Origin: Paenibacillus sp. MAHUQ-63
GTDB lineage: Bacteria; Bacillota; Bacilli; Paenibacillales; NBRC-103111
Direction: 5' to 3'
DNA: 64,000 nucleotides
Assembly: GCF_028765165.1 (NCBI RefSeq)
Contig: NZ_JARADB010000001.1
Span: 1,674,001-1,738,000, forward strand
Shown: piece after piece, positions 44,912-54,040 of the stretch
How positions within the stretch are numbered: position 1 is the stretch's first letter
Layout: every line of letters begins with the position of its first letter
Notes under the pieces: generated by a model
Databases searched by the model: none
Told to the model about the DNA's origin: nothing
The model's input: the letters and a program-made list of their open reading frames with translations, nothing else
Translations under genes and position numbers: made by a program

Positions 44912-45538
44912 TTAGTCCAATCTAGGGACGGATATACGGCGCCCCGTTACGACCTTGAGCGGATTGTCGATCCCGTTCGCTTTGGCGATTTCCCGCCACT
45001 GGCTTGGATCCTCATACTCATGCGCTGCAATCATCCATAGCTGCTCCCCTTGCTTCAGCATCTTCTGCTTCGTTCTGTCCGCCGAGTGGCGGGGAATCGT
45101 CTGCAGCTGCTCTTTCTTGCTGTGCCAGGAGCGGAAGGTTACCTTGAGCTTGGCGCGCACCGGCACGCCGGTATCCAGAAACATGGTGAACTGCTGGTTA
45201 ACCTTCTCCACAACGCCCTTAAAGTCCAAGGAGCCCCACACAAACCGGCATATCGGCGGCGCATGCAACTCCTTCTCGACGTCGAGCAGCCCGGATATTT
45301 TCTTCGTATGCTCGCGGACGTCCGTCCCTTTTTCGTAAGTATCAAAAAATAAATCCATCGTCAGCGTTGTCGTTCCGCCACTGACGAACTGACCGATCGG
45401 CATGGACAGACCCGGCACGGTGTTCCAAGAATAGCTGTTGCTCGTATCGAGGGTATACTCACCCGGATTGAACAGAACTTGCACATTCTCTTTGCTGTTT
45501 CCCTTGTCTACGATGATCATCGCTTTCTTGAGCGCCAC
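44912..45538 (-). CDS. LysM-containing hub/baseplate protein, Afp7-like
   Basis: 208 residues. The first 150 or so residues (NVQVLFNPGEYTLDTSNSY, FVSGGTTTLTMDLFFDTYEKGTDVRE, PPICRFVWGSLDFKGVVEKVNQQFTMFL) are typical of the Afp7/gp53-like tube-initiator protein of eCIS. The C-terminal LysM motif reads LKQGEQLWMIAAHEYEDPSQWREIAKANGIDNPLKVVTGRRI-type. LysM binds peptidoglycan or aids hub assembly. GTG start. It is separated from the gpD gene by only three bases. Confidence 0.9.
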   Translation of the reverse strand: MALKKAMIIVDKGNSKENVQVLFNPGEYTLDTSNSYSWNTVPGLSMPIGQFVSGGTTTLTMDLFFDTYEKGTDVREHTKKISGLLDVEKELHAPPICRFVWGSLDFKGVVEKVNQQFTMFLDTGVPVRAKLKVTFRSWHSKKEQLQTIPRHSADRTKQKMLKQGEQLWMIAAHEYEDPSQWREIAKANGIDNPLKVVTGRRISVPRLD

Positions 45539-45576
45539 AGGTGTCAGTCCCTTCCTCTCATAATATCCACGTTATG

Positions 45577-48500
45577 CTATAGTCCACGGCGCTGCCGTTC
45601 GAACTTCATTCTTTTCTCGATTTCGCGGAACACCTTGTCCGCAATCTTGGCGACGTCCAGCTGCGGAATCTGCTTCACCAGCTCCTGCAGCTGTTCTTGG
45701 CTCAGCTCCGGAGGCGCCTGTGGTGCCGTGGCCGCCGGCGGCGGCGCTTCGTCTGCGGCCATCTTGGCGCGCAGCCAATCCATCTCCAGCGGCGCCTCCG
45801 CCAAGGCGCTGTTCGCCGGCGCCGATGGAGCCAGCTTGTGCTCCATCGGCGCCGTCTGCGAGGCCAGGTGGTCCTGCCTCGCGGGCGTGGCGATGCTGCC
45901 GATTGGAGGCAGCACCGCTTGTGTTATGCCGTCGCCGGATGCGCCGGCGGCGAGCAGCCGCTGCACCTGCTGGGGCAGCGGGGTGTGACTTGCAGCAGCC
46001 AGACTCGGGCTGCTGCCGTGGACCATGCCGGCGCTGCGCTGCGCGCCGGCTGCCGTAGCGGCGGCTCTGCCGATGGCAGCCGCCTGGGTAATGCTGCCCG
46101 TCCCGCGGGCGGGCAGCAGGTGTACCGCTGCGGCGGGCGAAGCCGCAGCCATGCTCGCAGGAGCCGCTGTGCGGGCTCCTGCGAAGCTCGCCAGCATCGG
46201 CGGCATGACACGCGGTGTCATGCTGACGGGCTGGCGAGCCGCCCGCGCGCGCTTCGTGCGCGCGTCTGCTCCTGCCGCCGCTTGTGAAGCGGCAGCGGGC
46301 TGCTCCCCGGCGCGCGTTACCTCCGGCGCGCCCGCCCCCGCGGTTCGTTCCGCCGCATCGGACGGGATGCCAATGGCCTCCCCTTGATGCCACGAACCGA
46401 TTCCCGCGCGCTGCGCGCGTTCGCTCTCGCCGCCGGCGGACCGCCGCTGATGATGCTCCACTTGCGCCCCGCGCCAAGCGTCCCTGGCAGGCTGCGCCTG
46501 CGTTGGCAAACCGCTTCCTGCCCGACCTTGAAGCTTCAGCTTCGCTTCCGCTTCAGCCCGTATGGTTGTCTCCTCCAGCCGACTTCTGCCAACCATTCGA
46601 TTGACAAGAGCCGCTTGATTAGCAGCACTCTGACCGCTCGGTCTAAACAACACGTTCGAGCTGCCCGCCCCGTTCGCCCTGTCAGAACGATTCGTACGGC
46701 TCAATCCGCCCATTCTGACTTGCGGATGAATACTCCCGCTCGGCGAACGATCAGCGTTGTGCCGAATCAACGGAACAGGCGTCATTTGGGCTCCTGTAGT
46801 TCCTGCCGGCACTGTAGAAGCTTGAACGGTCGTCACTGAAGCCGGTGACGGCTCATTGGTTCTCTCGGCCGAACTTGTTGTGTCAGCAGTACCTTCCGAG
46901 CCCGCTGCCTCTGCCATCTCCGTTCTTTGGTCCTGCGAGCCTGGAAGCTCCCTTTCTCTCCAAACGACCCGAACCGCAGCTGCTGTCGGCTTGCTTGCTG
47001 AAGAATCCCCTTGCAGGCTGCCCAGCATGCCGATGTTCGCAGCAACCGGAGTAAGGCTCGGTCCGATGCTCTTCAACGAACTTTCCGTTATCTTGGCTGC
47101 AATTGCCGCTGCAAGATGCCCGGAAACCAAACTGCCGTTCGAGCCGGATCCAGCTTCTTTCGCGTCAGGAAGCTGAATCTGACCGTTACTGCGGACCGGA
47201 ATGGCATTCTCTCCCTCCGCCTCCGAAACCATCCTCCTGCGGAAAACCGTAGCCATCGACTGACCGGCAACATTCCTGATCGAGCTTGCCGTGCGGCCGC
47301 TCTGTGCCGCACCGTCTGAAACTCCGTTCGTTATTAAACGCTTCACCGGCTCTTCGTTACTGCTGCTTGCTGCCGAGAGGATCGAACCGATCTGGGTCAT
47401 ACTGTTCCCGACAACTCTTGCCGATATCTCAGAAGCTAAATCGGCAGAAGGCTGTTTACTTGGTGCCTCGCCGGCTAGTTTATCCTCCTGCCGAACAACG
47501 GCCTGCTCGTTAGCGGAGTGTGCCTGACTGCTATCTGCGGCCGAATGGAATATCCGTTCAGTCCCGTGTATTAGCACGCCGGCTCTGGCAGCACTTTGGA
47601 AGCCGCTTGCCGGTGGATTTGCGCCGGGTAGCTCCTTCATGCTGCTGCTCGATAATTTTGCAGATATCTCAGAAGATAAGCTTTGCGGGTTTATCACAGT
47701 CCCTGCCCCAGCCGGTTTGTTCCCCGTCATTTCTCGGATGTCGTCAGCTTGCGCCGCTGTTGAGGCAGCCTTGCGGAAAACGCGCCGGGTGCCGGGTGCA
47801 GCGAAGCTTACCTGCATACTCGTTTGCGAGCCCGACTGTGCACTTGCCATTATGCTTTTCGGTAAGCCCGTCGATACGTTTATTGGCAAGCTCACCGGTA
47901 AACTGCCCGGCAAGTTAACACCGGTCCCTTTGGTCCGTATCGCCGTTCCCAAAACCGGTGACTGCCCTCTGCTTACTATACGTGCTTGGTTCCTGTTTAT
48001 ATATGTACTTCCAATCGATGAATGATCAGAAGATTGCTGTCTTTGTTTGTGAACGAGCCGGTCTAGCAACCATTCATTGCTTTGAATTTTGGGTGCGGCT
48101 TCAGCTGCGCTCCGAGCTAGTCCGGGCTTCTTATGGACAAACACAGAGGCACGCTCTTGAGGCCGGAATGCGGGAAGCCCCTGTTCGGCCGCTTGCGCAG
48201 CGGCAAGCTGAGCGATGCTTCCGAGTAACGGCCGCTGCCCGCTGCTGTCTGTTACAGGCACAATCGGGCGAACCGTTCTTGCGGAAGCTTCCTTACCATC
48301 CCGACTGACTTCACTTCGCCCATTCGTTCGCCGTTCTCCCCGTTGATCTGCTGCGCTTGATTCTCTATGCGTCAGATTCGCCGGCTGCCGGTGTACCTCG
48401 GCAAGCACTCCATTCTGTACCCTGTGCTGGCGTTGAATGTGCCCCTCAGTTTCCCCTTCTTCACGGGCTGACTGCATAAGTCGGTTCGCTGATTCCATAC

Positions 48501-50562
48501 GAAGCCGAACTCGCTCGTGATCCTGTTCCCGTGTGTTGTCCTGTTCTTGCGCTCTTGCCTGTTCGATTCCAGGCAATGATTTGCTCTCGGCCTCTTGTTG
48601 ATGCGCAGTATGCTGTTCCTGCCTAATACGGCGCTCTTGCGCCCTTCGGTTCTCTCGCTCCCCGGTTAACGCCTGCGGCCCATTCTCTGCACCCTTCTCC
48701 GCGCCTTCATGCAGCTGTTCTTGCAACTGCTGCATCTGCTGTGCAAGCTCCGTGACATTCAGCTCGTGCATCTCTTCCTGTACGCGGGCATTCTCCAGTT
48801 CTTGCATACTAACATCTGCTTGGGTTCTTATCTGTTCATGCGTTCTTATCTGTTCTTGCGCTATTATCTGTTCTTTCGTTCTTATCTCTGCCTGCGTTCT
48901 TGCCAGTTCCCGCTCCTGCGCTCTAGCCAATTCAAGCCCTTGTACGCTTGCCAGTTCCTCCGCTTGGGCTATGGCCAAATCCTGCGCCTGCGATGCTGCC
49001 TTTTCCTGTATCAGCGTTTGGGTTTGAGCACGCTCTTGTTCAAGCGCCAGCTCTTCGATCCTTGCTTGCGCTTGCGCATACACCTGCTCCAGTTCTTGTC
49101 TCTGCCCGGGTACTTGGTCGGCAGCACTTGTACTCTGACCGTTCTGCGGCTTCCTCCACACGCGCTGTGACCCCGGGGCGCTTTCCCATGCCGTTGCTGC
49201 CTTGCCGCTAGATCTTTGTGCCTGTGCATGCATGGCAAAGGGCAAGCTCGACGTCAAGCGGGCCGTGTTAATGGCGAGCGGGAGCCGGTTTCCTGTCAGA
49301 AAACCTCTGGCAGCCGATCTCTCCGGCTTCCATTCTAAGTCTGCTTCGCTTGCGATTTGAGGCGATTGCGGAACTTCCATAGCGGAGCTATCCTGTCCAG
49401 CATTCCTGACAAGCAGGCTTTGGATAAACTGAATGGACGCCGGCGCTGCCTCAGCGCTAAACGGACCTTCACCCAACTTGCGAAGCGACCTAACTGCCGC
49501 AGCTGAAGCTGCAGCTGCTTGGTCATCCCCTGCATCATGCCCCTCAAAAACATACGGCTGCCGAACCCGACTTATGAACGGCGGCTGCACCGTTTCATTC
49601 CAATACTGCTTGGCCGCTTGCAAAACTGTCGGTTCCGCTGAACTTGTTGTTCCTGCGTGTACCGTATAGCCGTTGCCAGGAAGATTTGCCGACGCCGGTT
49701 TCCCCTCCTGGAAGTGCTGCAGCCATTGTGAGCTTCTATGAATGGCCTCCACATGATTGGCTACTTGGGTATGACTAATTTTCGATGACTTTGTATGCAA
49801 TAAATGAACATGTTGTTGATGAATGTTCACATGATGACTTGTATGATGATGTCCGTTTCCCGTTACCGGCCCTCTCTCTTCTTGACTTCGCCGACTGCTC
49901 CCTAACATCCGGGCGGATGCGGCGATATGACCGATTGAACGGCTGATTAACGGTAAGCTTCCTTTATTAACGTGGTTAAGTACTGCTGGTTGTGTCCTTT
50001 GCTCGCTGTGCGAGATAGGCTTCTCGGATTGCTGATCGCCCGCCTTGACGGATACCTCCGTCTCAAGCTGAAGCTCTTTCTTGCTTTTGCGCCCTCTCTT
50101 TTTCGGCTTCTCCGCCGGCGCTTGCGCCTGTGTAGGAGATGAGGGCGAAGGATTGGATGTATCTTTTCCGGTACGGGCTTCCGTCGTGTTGTATCCGGAA
50201 TTCACCATTAGCTGCTGAATCTGATGGATCGTTTGTTTCTTCGTAATCAGCGGTGCCGACTCAGGATGCTGCAAATTGCGCAGCTGCAATTGCAATTGGA
50301 TGTTCCAGGCCTGATCGCTAGCGTTCGTTAATGCCGCTAACTGTTTAGGACCTTTCAAACCGTTTTGTTTGAATATAAGGGCTAGCAGTCCTAAATAATT
50401 GTTCCGCCCAAAGCCGTATTTGCCGGCGATTCCCGCTGCAAACAGGCTCGACTCTCTGGCTGTGCGACCTGCCGAGGAGCCGTTCTTCACCGAAGTCTGC
50501 AAAACAGCCTTCTTAACTTTCTTGCGTCTCCCCCGGGGATTATGCGATTGTCGAGATTTCAT
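45577..50562 (-). CDS. Giant low-complexity protein in tape-measure position, 1661 aa
   Basis: 1661 residues from ATG 50562 (AAGGGGG upstream; an in-frame TTG lies two codons earlier). The N-terminus is very basic (RGRRKKVKK), followed by a short ordered segment GKYGFGRNNYLGLLALIF and a His-rich stretch. Residues about 490-625 form a Gln/Glu/Ala coiled coil with short repeats (ELARAQ type). Residues about 910-1215 hold several degenerate repeats built on (L/S)xxEIxAKxxxxSM and RxVFR motifs. The last part is Ala-rich, ending LDVAKIADKVFREIEKRMKFERQRRG, a tail resembling other eCIS proteins. Position between second tube gene and LysM gene suggests a tape measure; a cargo role is not excluded. 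Confidence 0.7.
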   Translation of the reverse strand: MKSRQSHNPRGRRKKVKKAVLQTSVKNGSSAGRTARESSLFAAGIAGKYGFGRNNYLGLLALIFKQNGLKGPKQLAALTNASDQAWNIQLQLQLRNLQHPESAPLITKKQTIHQIQQLMVNSGYNTTEARTGKDTSNPSPSSPTQAQAPAEKPKKRGRKSKKELQLETEVSVKAGDQQSEKPISHSEQRTQPAVLNHVNKGSLPLISRSIGHIAASARMLGSSRRSQEERGPVTGNGHHHTSHHVNIHQQHVHLLHTKSSKISHTQVANHVEAIHRSSQWLQHFQEGKPASANLPGNGYTVHAGTTSSAEPTVLQAAKQYWNETVQPPFISRVRQPYVFEGHDAGDDQAAAASAAAVRSLRKLGEGPFSAEAAPASIQFIQSLLVRNAGQDSSAMEVPQSPQIASEADLEWKPERSAARGFLTGNRLPLAINTARLTSSLPFAMHAQAQRSSGKAATAWESAPGSQRVWRKPQNGQSTSAADQVPGQRQELEQVYAQAQARIEELALEQERAQTQTLIQEKAASQAQDLAIAQAEELASVQGLELARAQERELARTQAEIRTKEQIIAQEQIRTHEQIRTQADVSMQELENARVQEEMHELNVTELAQQMQQLQEQLHEGAEKGAENGPQALTGERENRRAQERRIRQEQHTAHQQEAESKSLPGIEQARAQEQDNTREQDHERVRLRMESANRLMQSAREEGETEGHIQRQHRVQNGVLAEVHRQPANLTHRESSAADQRGERRTNGRSEVSRDGKEASARTVRPIVPVTDSSGQRPLLGSIAQLAAAQAAEQGLPAFRPQERASVFVHKKPGLARSAAEAAPKIQSNEWLLDRLVHKQRQQSSDHSSIGSTYINRNQARIVSRGQSPVLGTAIRTKGTGVNLPGSLPVSLPINVSTGLPKSIMASAQSGSQTSMQVSFAAPGTRRVFRKAASTAAQADDIREMTGNKPAGAGTVINPQSLSSEISAKLSSSSMKELPGANPPASGFQSAARAGVLIHGTERIFHSAADSSQAHSANEQAVVRQEDKLAGEAPSKQPSADLASEISARVVGNSMTQIGSILSAASSSNEEPVKRLITNGVSDGAAQSGRTASSIRNVAGQSMATVFRRRMVSEAEGENAIPVRSNGQIQLPDAKEAGSGSNGSLVSGHLAAAIAAKITESSLKSIGPSLTPVAANIGMLGSLQGDSSASKPTAAAVRVVWRERELPGSQDQRTEMAEAAGSEGTADTTSSAERTNEPSPASVTTVQASTVPAGTTGAQMTPVPLIRHNADRSPSGSIHPQVRMGGLSRTNRSDRANGAGSSNVLFRPSGQSAANQAALVNRMVGRSRLEETTIRAEAEAKLKLQGRAGSGLPTQAQPARDAWRGAQVEHHQRRSAGGESERAQRAGIGSWHQGEAIGIPSDAAERTAGAGAPEVTRAGEQPAAASQAAAGADARTKRARAARQPVSMTPRVMPPMLASFAGARTAAPASMAAASPAAAVHLLPARGTGSITQAAAIGRAAATAAGAQRSAGMVHGSSPSLAAASHTPLPQQVQRLLAAGASGDGITQAVLPPIGSIATPARQDHLASQTAPMEHKLAPSAPANSALAEAPLEMDWLRAKMAADEAPPPAATAPQAPPELSQEQLQELVKQIPQLDVAKIADKVFREIEKRMKFERQRRGL

Positions 50563-50595
50563 AAACAATCCCCCTTAGAGTTCCATAAGCTTACA

Positions 50596-51033
50596 CTATT
50601 TCTTGAAAATCGTCTTCAAGCCTTCATGAACCAGCTCGAGCGATTCAATGGCCACATTTCCGCTGGTTGCGTTCAAATCAGGCCCGTTCCATTTGACCGG
50701 AAAAGCACTGAAGAAATTCCAACGGCACATCTCCGTTCCCGCCTGATTGTGCAGAATGATGGAGCCGTTCTTGCGTTTGATCGTACCCTGGGTAACGCTG
50801 TCATACCAGTCCCACAGCTCGCTGGATGTGGTGATGCCCCGTTTCAGGACAATATTCGGGTACTTCGTACGTTCGATCATATAGTGCGGGTGCGTATTCA
50901 CGCCGCCTTCCCATAACGGCTTAACTTCCGTTTCCGATTTCATACCGGTTACCTCGGAGAACCCTCCGACGATGAGCCCGTCAAGCTCGACGACGAACCG
51001 GAAAGCGCCGCCTACCGTATGCGATTTGGTCAC
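50596..51033 (-). CDS. Inner tube protein, second copy (Afp5-like)
   Basis: 145 residues, T4 gp19/conserved tail-tube family. FRFVVELDGLIVGGFSEVTGM at the start, a central GITTSSELWDWYDSV and the C-terminal VAIESLELVHEGL are family hallmarks. It is paralogous to the tube protein at 51704. Two or more tube genes are usual in eCIS; this one, next to the tape-measure and hub genes, probably forms the baseplate-proximal ring. GTG start with GAGGTGA, which overlaps the stop of the preceding 67-codon gene. Confidence 0.92.
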   Translation of the reverse strand: MTKSHTVGGAFRFVVELDGLIVGGFSEVTGMKSETEVKPLWEGGVNTHPHYMIERTKYPNIVLKRGITTSSELWDWYDSVTQGTIKRKNGSIILHNQAGTEMCRWNFFSAFPVKWNGPDLNATSGNVAIESLELVHEGLKTIFKK

Positions 51034-51040
51034 CTGTTAC

Positions 51041-51244
51041 TCACCTCTTACCGAACACATCGAACGGATTGTCTGGCTGCTTCTTGCCATCGTCGTTCAG
51101 ATTGCGGTTGATGCGGGATATTTCCTCACACCACGTTCGGCGTTCCCGGTGCTCCATTGACATGATTTCATCATGCGTCCAATGAAAATAGTAAGCGATA
51201 AAACCCGCTTCCTCATAGATCTTGTCAATGGGATATCCCGTTAT
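51041..51244 (-). CDS. DUF6760-like small protein with non-canonical start
   Basis: A 67-codon reading frame on the minus strand: GYPIDKIYEEAGFIAYYFHW, then DEIMSMEHRERRTWCEEISRIN, ending DNPFDVFGKR and TGA at 51041. It resembles the small DUF6760-type proteins found between tube genes in eCIS loci, analogous in place to Afp6. No ATG, GTG or TTG exists upstream of the conserved segment; the best candidate is ATA at 51244 in an ATAA overlap with the preceding stop, or ATT at 51229. A GGCGGGGGC tract precedes it. Translational coupling from a rare start, or a sequence error, could explain this. Confidence 0.72.
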   Translation of the reverse strand: MTGYPIDKIYEEAGFIAYYFHWTHDEIMSMEHRERRTWCEEISRINRNLNDDGKKQPDNPFDVFGKR

Positions 51245-51618
51245 GCCCCCGCCATCTCGTCCAAAAAAGACACATCCACATCGAACTCATGCTCACATTT
51301 CGGACAGCTCGTGTGCACTCTCGGCACTTCCATTTCATTAATTTGGCGATAAAAGTTTTGCAGGAAAGCAAGGTCGGCCGTGAAGAACTTCTCCACTACC
51401 CGTGTGTCGATAGCCCGCAAATCGCCGAGGCTCGTGATGACACGCGTTAGCAGGATGATCGTTAAGTAACCCGGGTTTTGTTGAACGCGCTGATCGCGCA
51501 TCGGCAAGATTTCATCCGCCGCCGTCGCCAACCGCATAACCCCTCTTTTGTGCAGGTTGCCGTTCTCATCCACATAACCTCTAGGCAGCTCGAATTCATA
51601 TTCGGTTTTGAAAGCCAT
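51241..51618 (-). CDS. Tail assembly-type protein of the eCIS cluster
   Basis: 125 residues. FELPRGYVDENGNLHKRGVMRLATAADEI, DQRVQQNPGYLTIILLTRVITSLGDL and a C-terminal SCPKCEHEFDVDV with a CxxC pair followed by an acidic end. This resembles small phage tail assembly proteins found between the two tube genes in eCIS loci. The single CxxC could bind metal in a dimer. It overlaps the downstream 67-codon gene by ATAA. No ATPase or membrane feature. Confidence 0.78.
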   Translation of the reverse strand: MAFKTEYEFELPRGYVDENGNLHKRGVMRLATAADEILPMRDQRVQQNPGYLTIILLTRVITSLGDLRAIDTRVVEKFFTADLAFLQNFYRQINEMEVPRVHTSCPKCEHEFDVDVSFLDEMAGA

Positions 51619-51703
51619 GATGTTTTCCCCCTTAGCGTTGAGCTGAAAAAAAGAAGAGCCAGGGGCCGGAGACTGCGGCTCCGGCGCCTACTCTAACATT
51701 GCA

Positions 51704-52138
51704 TTACTTCGTGCGAGTCATGCCTTCGTGGGCGAGCTCCAAGCTTTCGATCGCCACTTCGTTGCCCGTTCCTTTGAAGCTTGGCGCCGAATACTTCGTC
51801 GGCCATGCTTCAATGACTTGCCACGTCGCTACGTCGCCGCCTTCTTCATTAATCGCAATAATTGTAACGGTTTTGCGGGAAACCTTCCCTTGGATGGACT
51901 CCGACATCCAATTGTACATATCCATGGAGTCCGTTACACCCCACTTCAGTGAGATGTTACCGTATTTCGCAAGTCCCGGAAGCTTCCGGGGAGTAATGGT
52001 TTCATTTCCTTCACGGTACTCGATTACCGCCAAAGATGCGTCAAATCCGGAGATTTCGCTGAATCCAGCTTGCTGAATACCTTCTACTTCAATTCTAAAT
52101 CGAAAATTGCGGTATGGATCCCTACGTTCGCCAGCCAT
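51704..52138 (-). CDS. Inner tube protein, first copy (Afp1-like)
   Basis: 144 residues of the tail-tube family: DPYRNFRFRIEVEGIQQAGFSEISGF, NISLKWGVTDSMDMYNWM and NEVAIESLELAHEGM. It probably builds most of the inner tube through which cargo passes. It directly follows the sheath gene, the usual sheath-then-tube order. Its relative at 50596 shares the same three landmarks, pointing to gene duplication within the cluster. Confidence 0.93.
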   Translation of the reverse strand: MAGERRDPYRNFRFRIEVEGIQQAGFSEISGFDASLAVIEYREGNETITPRKLPGLAKYGNISLKWGVTDSMDMYNWMSESIQGKVSRKTVTIIAINEEGGDVATWQVIEAWPTKYSAPSFKGTGNEVAIESLELAHEGMTRTK

Positions 52139-52184
52139 GTTATACCCCTTTCCTAATCTGAGAAATATCTAACGATTCGACCAA

Positions 52185-53918
52185 TTATTCTTCTCTTGTT
52201 TTCTGAGTAATGCGGAAGATCACGAACTCGGCAGGTTTCACCGGCGCTACCCCGATCACACAGATGAGTCGGCCATTATCAATGTCGTCCTGCGTCATCG
52301 TGCTGCGCCCGATGTTAATATAGAACGCTTCGGAAGGACTTCCGCCCATCAAGGCGCCGTCTCTCCAAACGCGTGTCAGGAACGCATCGATGGTACGCTG
52401 TACGCGAGCCCAGAGCTGCTCGTCATTCGGTTCGAAAACGACCCAGTTCGTACCGTTCTTGATCGACTCTTCAATAAAGATGAACAAACGTCTAACGTTC
52501 ACATATTTCCACAAGCCGTTGGAGGACGTTGTGCGTGCGCCCCAAACGCGGATACCTTGTCCGGCGAACGCACGAATCAAGTTCACGCCCTGCGGGTTCA
52601 AAATATCCTGCTCGCCTTTGTTATATTGGCAGTCAAGACCGACGGCACCGCGCACGACTTCATTCGCAGGCGCTTTCTGAACGCCGCGCGTTTGGTCGGA
52701 ACGGGAGTAAATACCGATGACGGAGCCTGATGGCGGTATGTAAATGTTTCTCTTGTCTAATGGATCGAACACTTGAAGCCAAGGATTGTACATCGCTGCG
52801 TAGGAGCTATCGAAAATGTTGCGGTGCGTCATAACATCGGCAACTTTCGTTTTCTCACGCGGGATGTCCAGCACTGCGAAACGGCTGCCCAAGTTCTCAC
52901 AATGTGCAACGAGGGAAAGCTGAACCGTAGGCTCAGTCACACCAGGGATCGCCATGATGCTGACAACGTCGTTGTCGATGAAGGACTGGATGCCTGTACG
53001 TTTGCCAGGTCCGCGGTCCACACCCATGAAGATGTCAGGCGTTACTTGAGCAATGGAACCGTTGCTTCCGCCGGACAGAGCGATTTGGAATTTGCCTGCA
53101 GACTCGTCCTCGCCGGAAAGCACCTCGAAAGGAGCTACAGCGCCGAGATCTTTGCCTTCGGTCAAATCCTTCACCGTGATGATGTTCGAGCGGGAAACGA
53201 TTTTCTCCACATGGTTCGCTGCAGAGATGTTCAAGGAAACTTTCTCGTACGTCTCAGCCTCGTCGCCATAGAAGACATGAAGCGTGAATTCGCAAGTCGT
53301 CAATACTTTGGATGGGAGCAGGCCTGCGTCAACGACGTCGCCTTCCAATTCCGCAGAAAGCTCGATGATGTTATCCTGAGAAGCGATAACTTTATTGTAT
53401 TGCTTTTGGCCTGCAGCTTCGAAAGCCACCACATCGCCTACGTTGAAACCAGCGTTATTCTTGACACGGTATTGCGTTTCGCTGAGCACTTCATAGATTT
53501 GTGTTTTGGCTTTGCTGGAAGGTACGACCACGATGCGAACTTGGTTGCCCCATGTTCCAGGGTTTTTGGAGGCAATGCTCAGAATCGCGGATTCTTTGTT
53601 GCTTTCCGCTTTGTTCGTCGCCACTTTGGCATCGGTTGGCGCTACACGCATGACGTAGCAGCGTGCACCTCCGTTTAAGAAGAAATGCTCAACGGCATAA
53701 GAAAGGAAGCGATACTCGCCGAATTCGTTCTCGGACAAATAGCTGCCGAATAAACGATGGAAATCAGCTACGCTGGTAACTAATTGAGGGACACCTTCAA
53801 TTTCCCCTCTTTGCGCAAGCCCTATAAACCCGGCCGTACTTGTGCTTGCACCTTCAAGCGGTTGTGCACCGCTGTCAAACTCTTCCACATAGACTCCAGG
53901 TGATAAATAGTCAGCCAT
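52185..53918 (-). CDS. Contractile sheath protein (Afp2-4-like)
   Basis: 577 residues. The N-terminus LSPGVYVEEFDSGAQPLEGASTSTAGFIGLAQRG is the sheath signature. The C-terminal half has VRGAVGLDCQYNKGEQDILNPQGVNLIRAFAGQGIRVWGARTTSS-type sequence, YVNVRRLFIFIEESI and the end CVIGVAPVKPAEFVIFRITQKTR. These strands form the extended interlocking arms between subunits. Only one sheath gene is seen, whereas Afp/PVC have three. Ribosome site GGGGAACA. It supplies the contraction energy of the system. Confidence 0.95.
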   Translation of the reverse strand: MADYLSPGVYVEEFDSGAQPLEGASTSTAGFIGLAQRGEIEGVPQLVTSVADFHRLFGSYLSENEFGEYRFLSYAVEHFFLNGGARCYVMRVAPTDAKVATNKAESNKESAILSIASKNPGTWGNQVRIVVVPSSKAKTQIYEVLSETQYRVKNNAGFNVGDVVAFEAAGQKQYNKVIASQDNIIELSAELEGDVVDAGLLPSKVLTTCEFTLHVFYGDEAETYEKVSLNISAANHVEKIVSRSNIITVKDLTEGKDLGAVAPFEVLSGEDESAGKFQIALSGGSNGSIAQVTPDIFMGVDRGPGKRTGIQSFIDNDVVSIMAIPGVTEPTVQLSLVAHCENLGSRFAVLDIPREKTKVADVMTHRNIFDSSYAAMYNPWLQVFDPLDKRNIYIPPSGSVIGIYSRSDQTRGVQKAPANEVVRGAVGLDCQYNKGEQDILNPQGVNLIRAFAGQGIRVWGARTTSSNGLWKYVNVRRLFIFIEESIKNGTNWVVFEPNDEQLWARVQRTIDAFLTRVWRDGALMGGSPSEAFYINIGRSTMTQDDIDNGRLICVIGVAPVKPAEFVIFRITQKTREE

Positions 53919-54040
53919 TGTTCCCCAGTTCCGTCAGATGGCGTTATAACTTTGCCAGTCCATCGACTTGAAACCAGTTCTCTCCTTTCTGCTTGTCATT
54001 TTTGTATAGAAGATGGACGTGTCCATTCTACTAATTAGGT

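Noticed and set aside
45697..46604. Long plus-strand and alternative minus-strand frames opposite the giant gene
   Set aside because: They are shadows of the GC- and Ala-rich 3' half of the 1661-codon gene and encode Arg/Pro-rich nonsense without ribosome sites.
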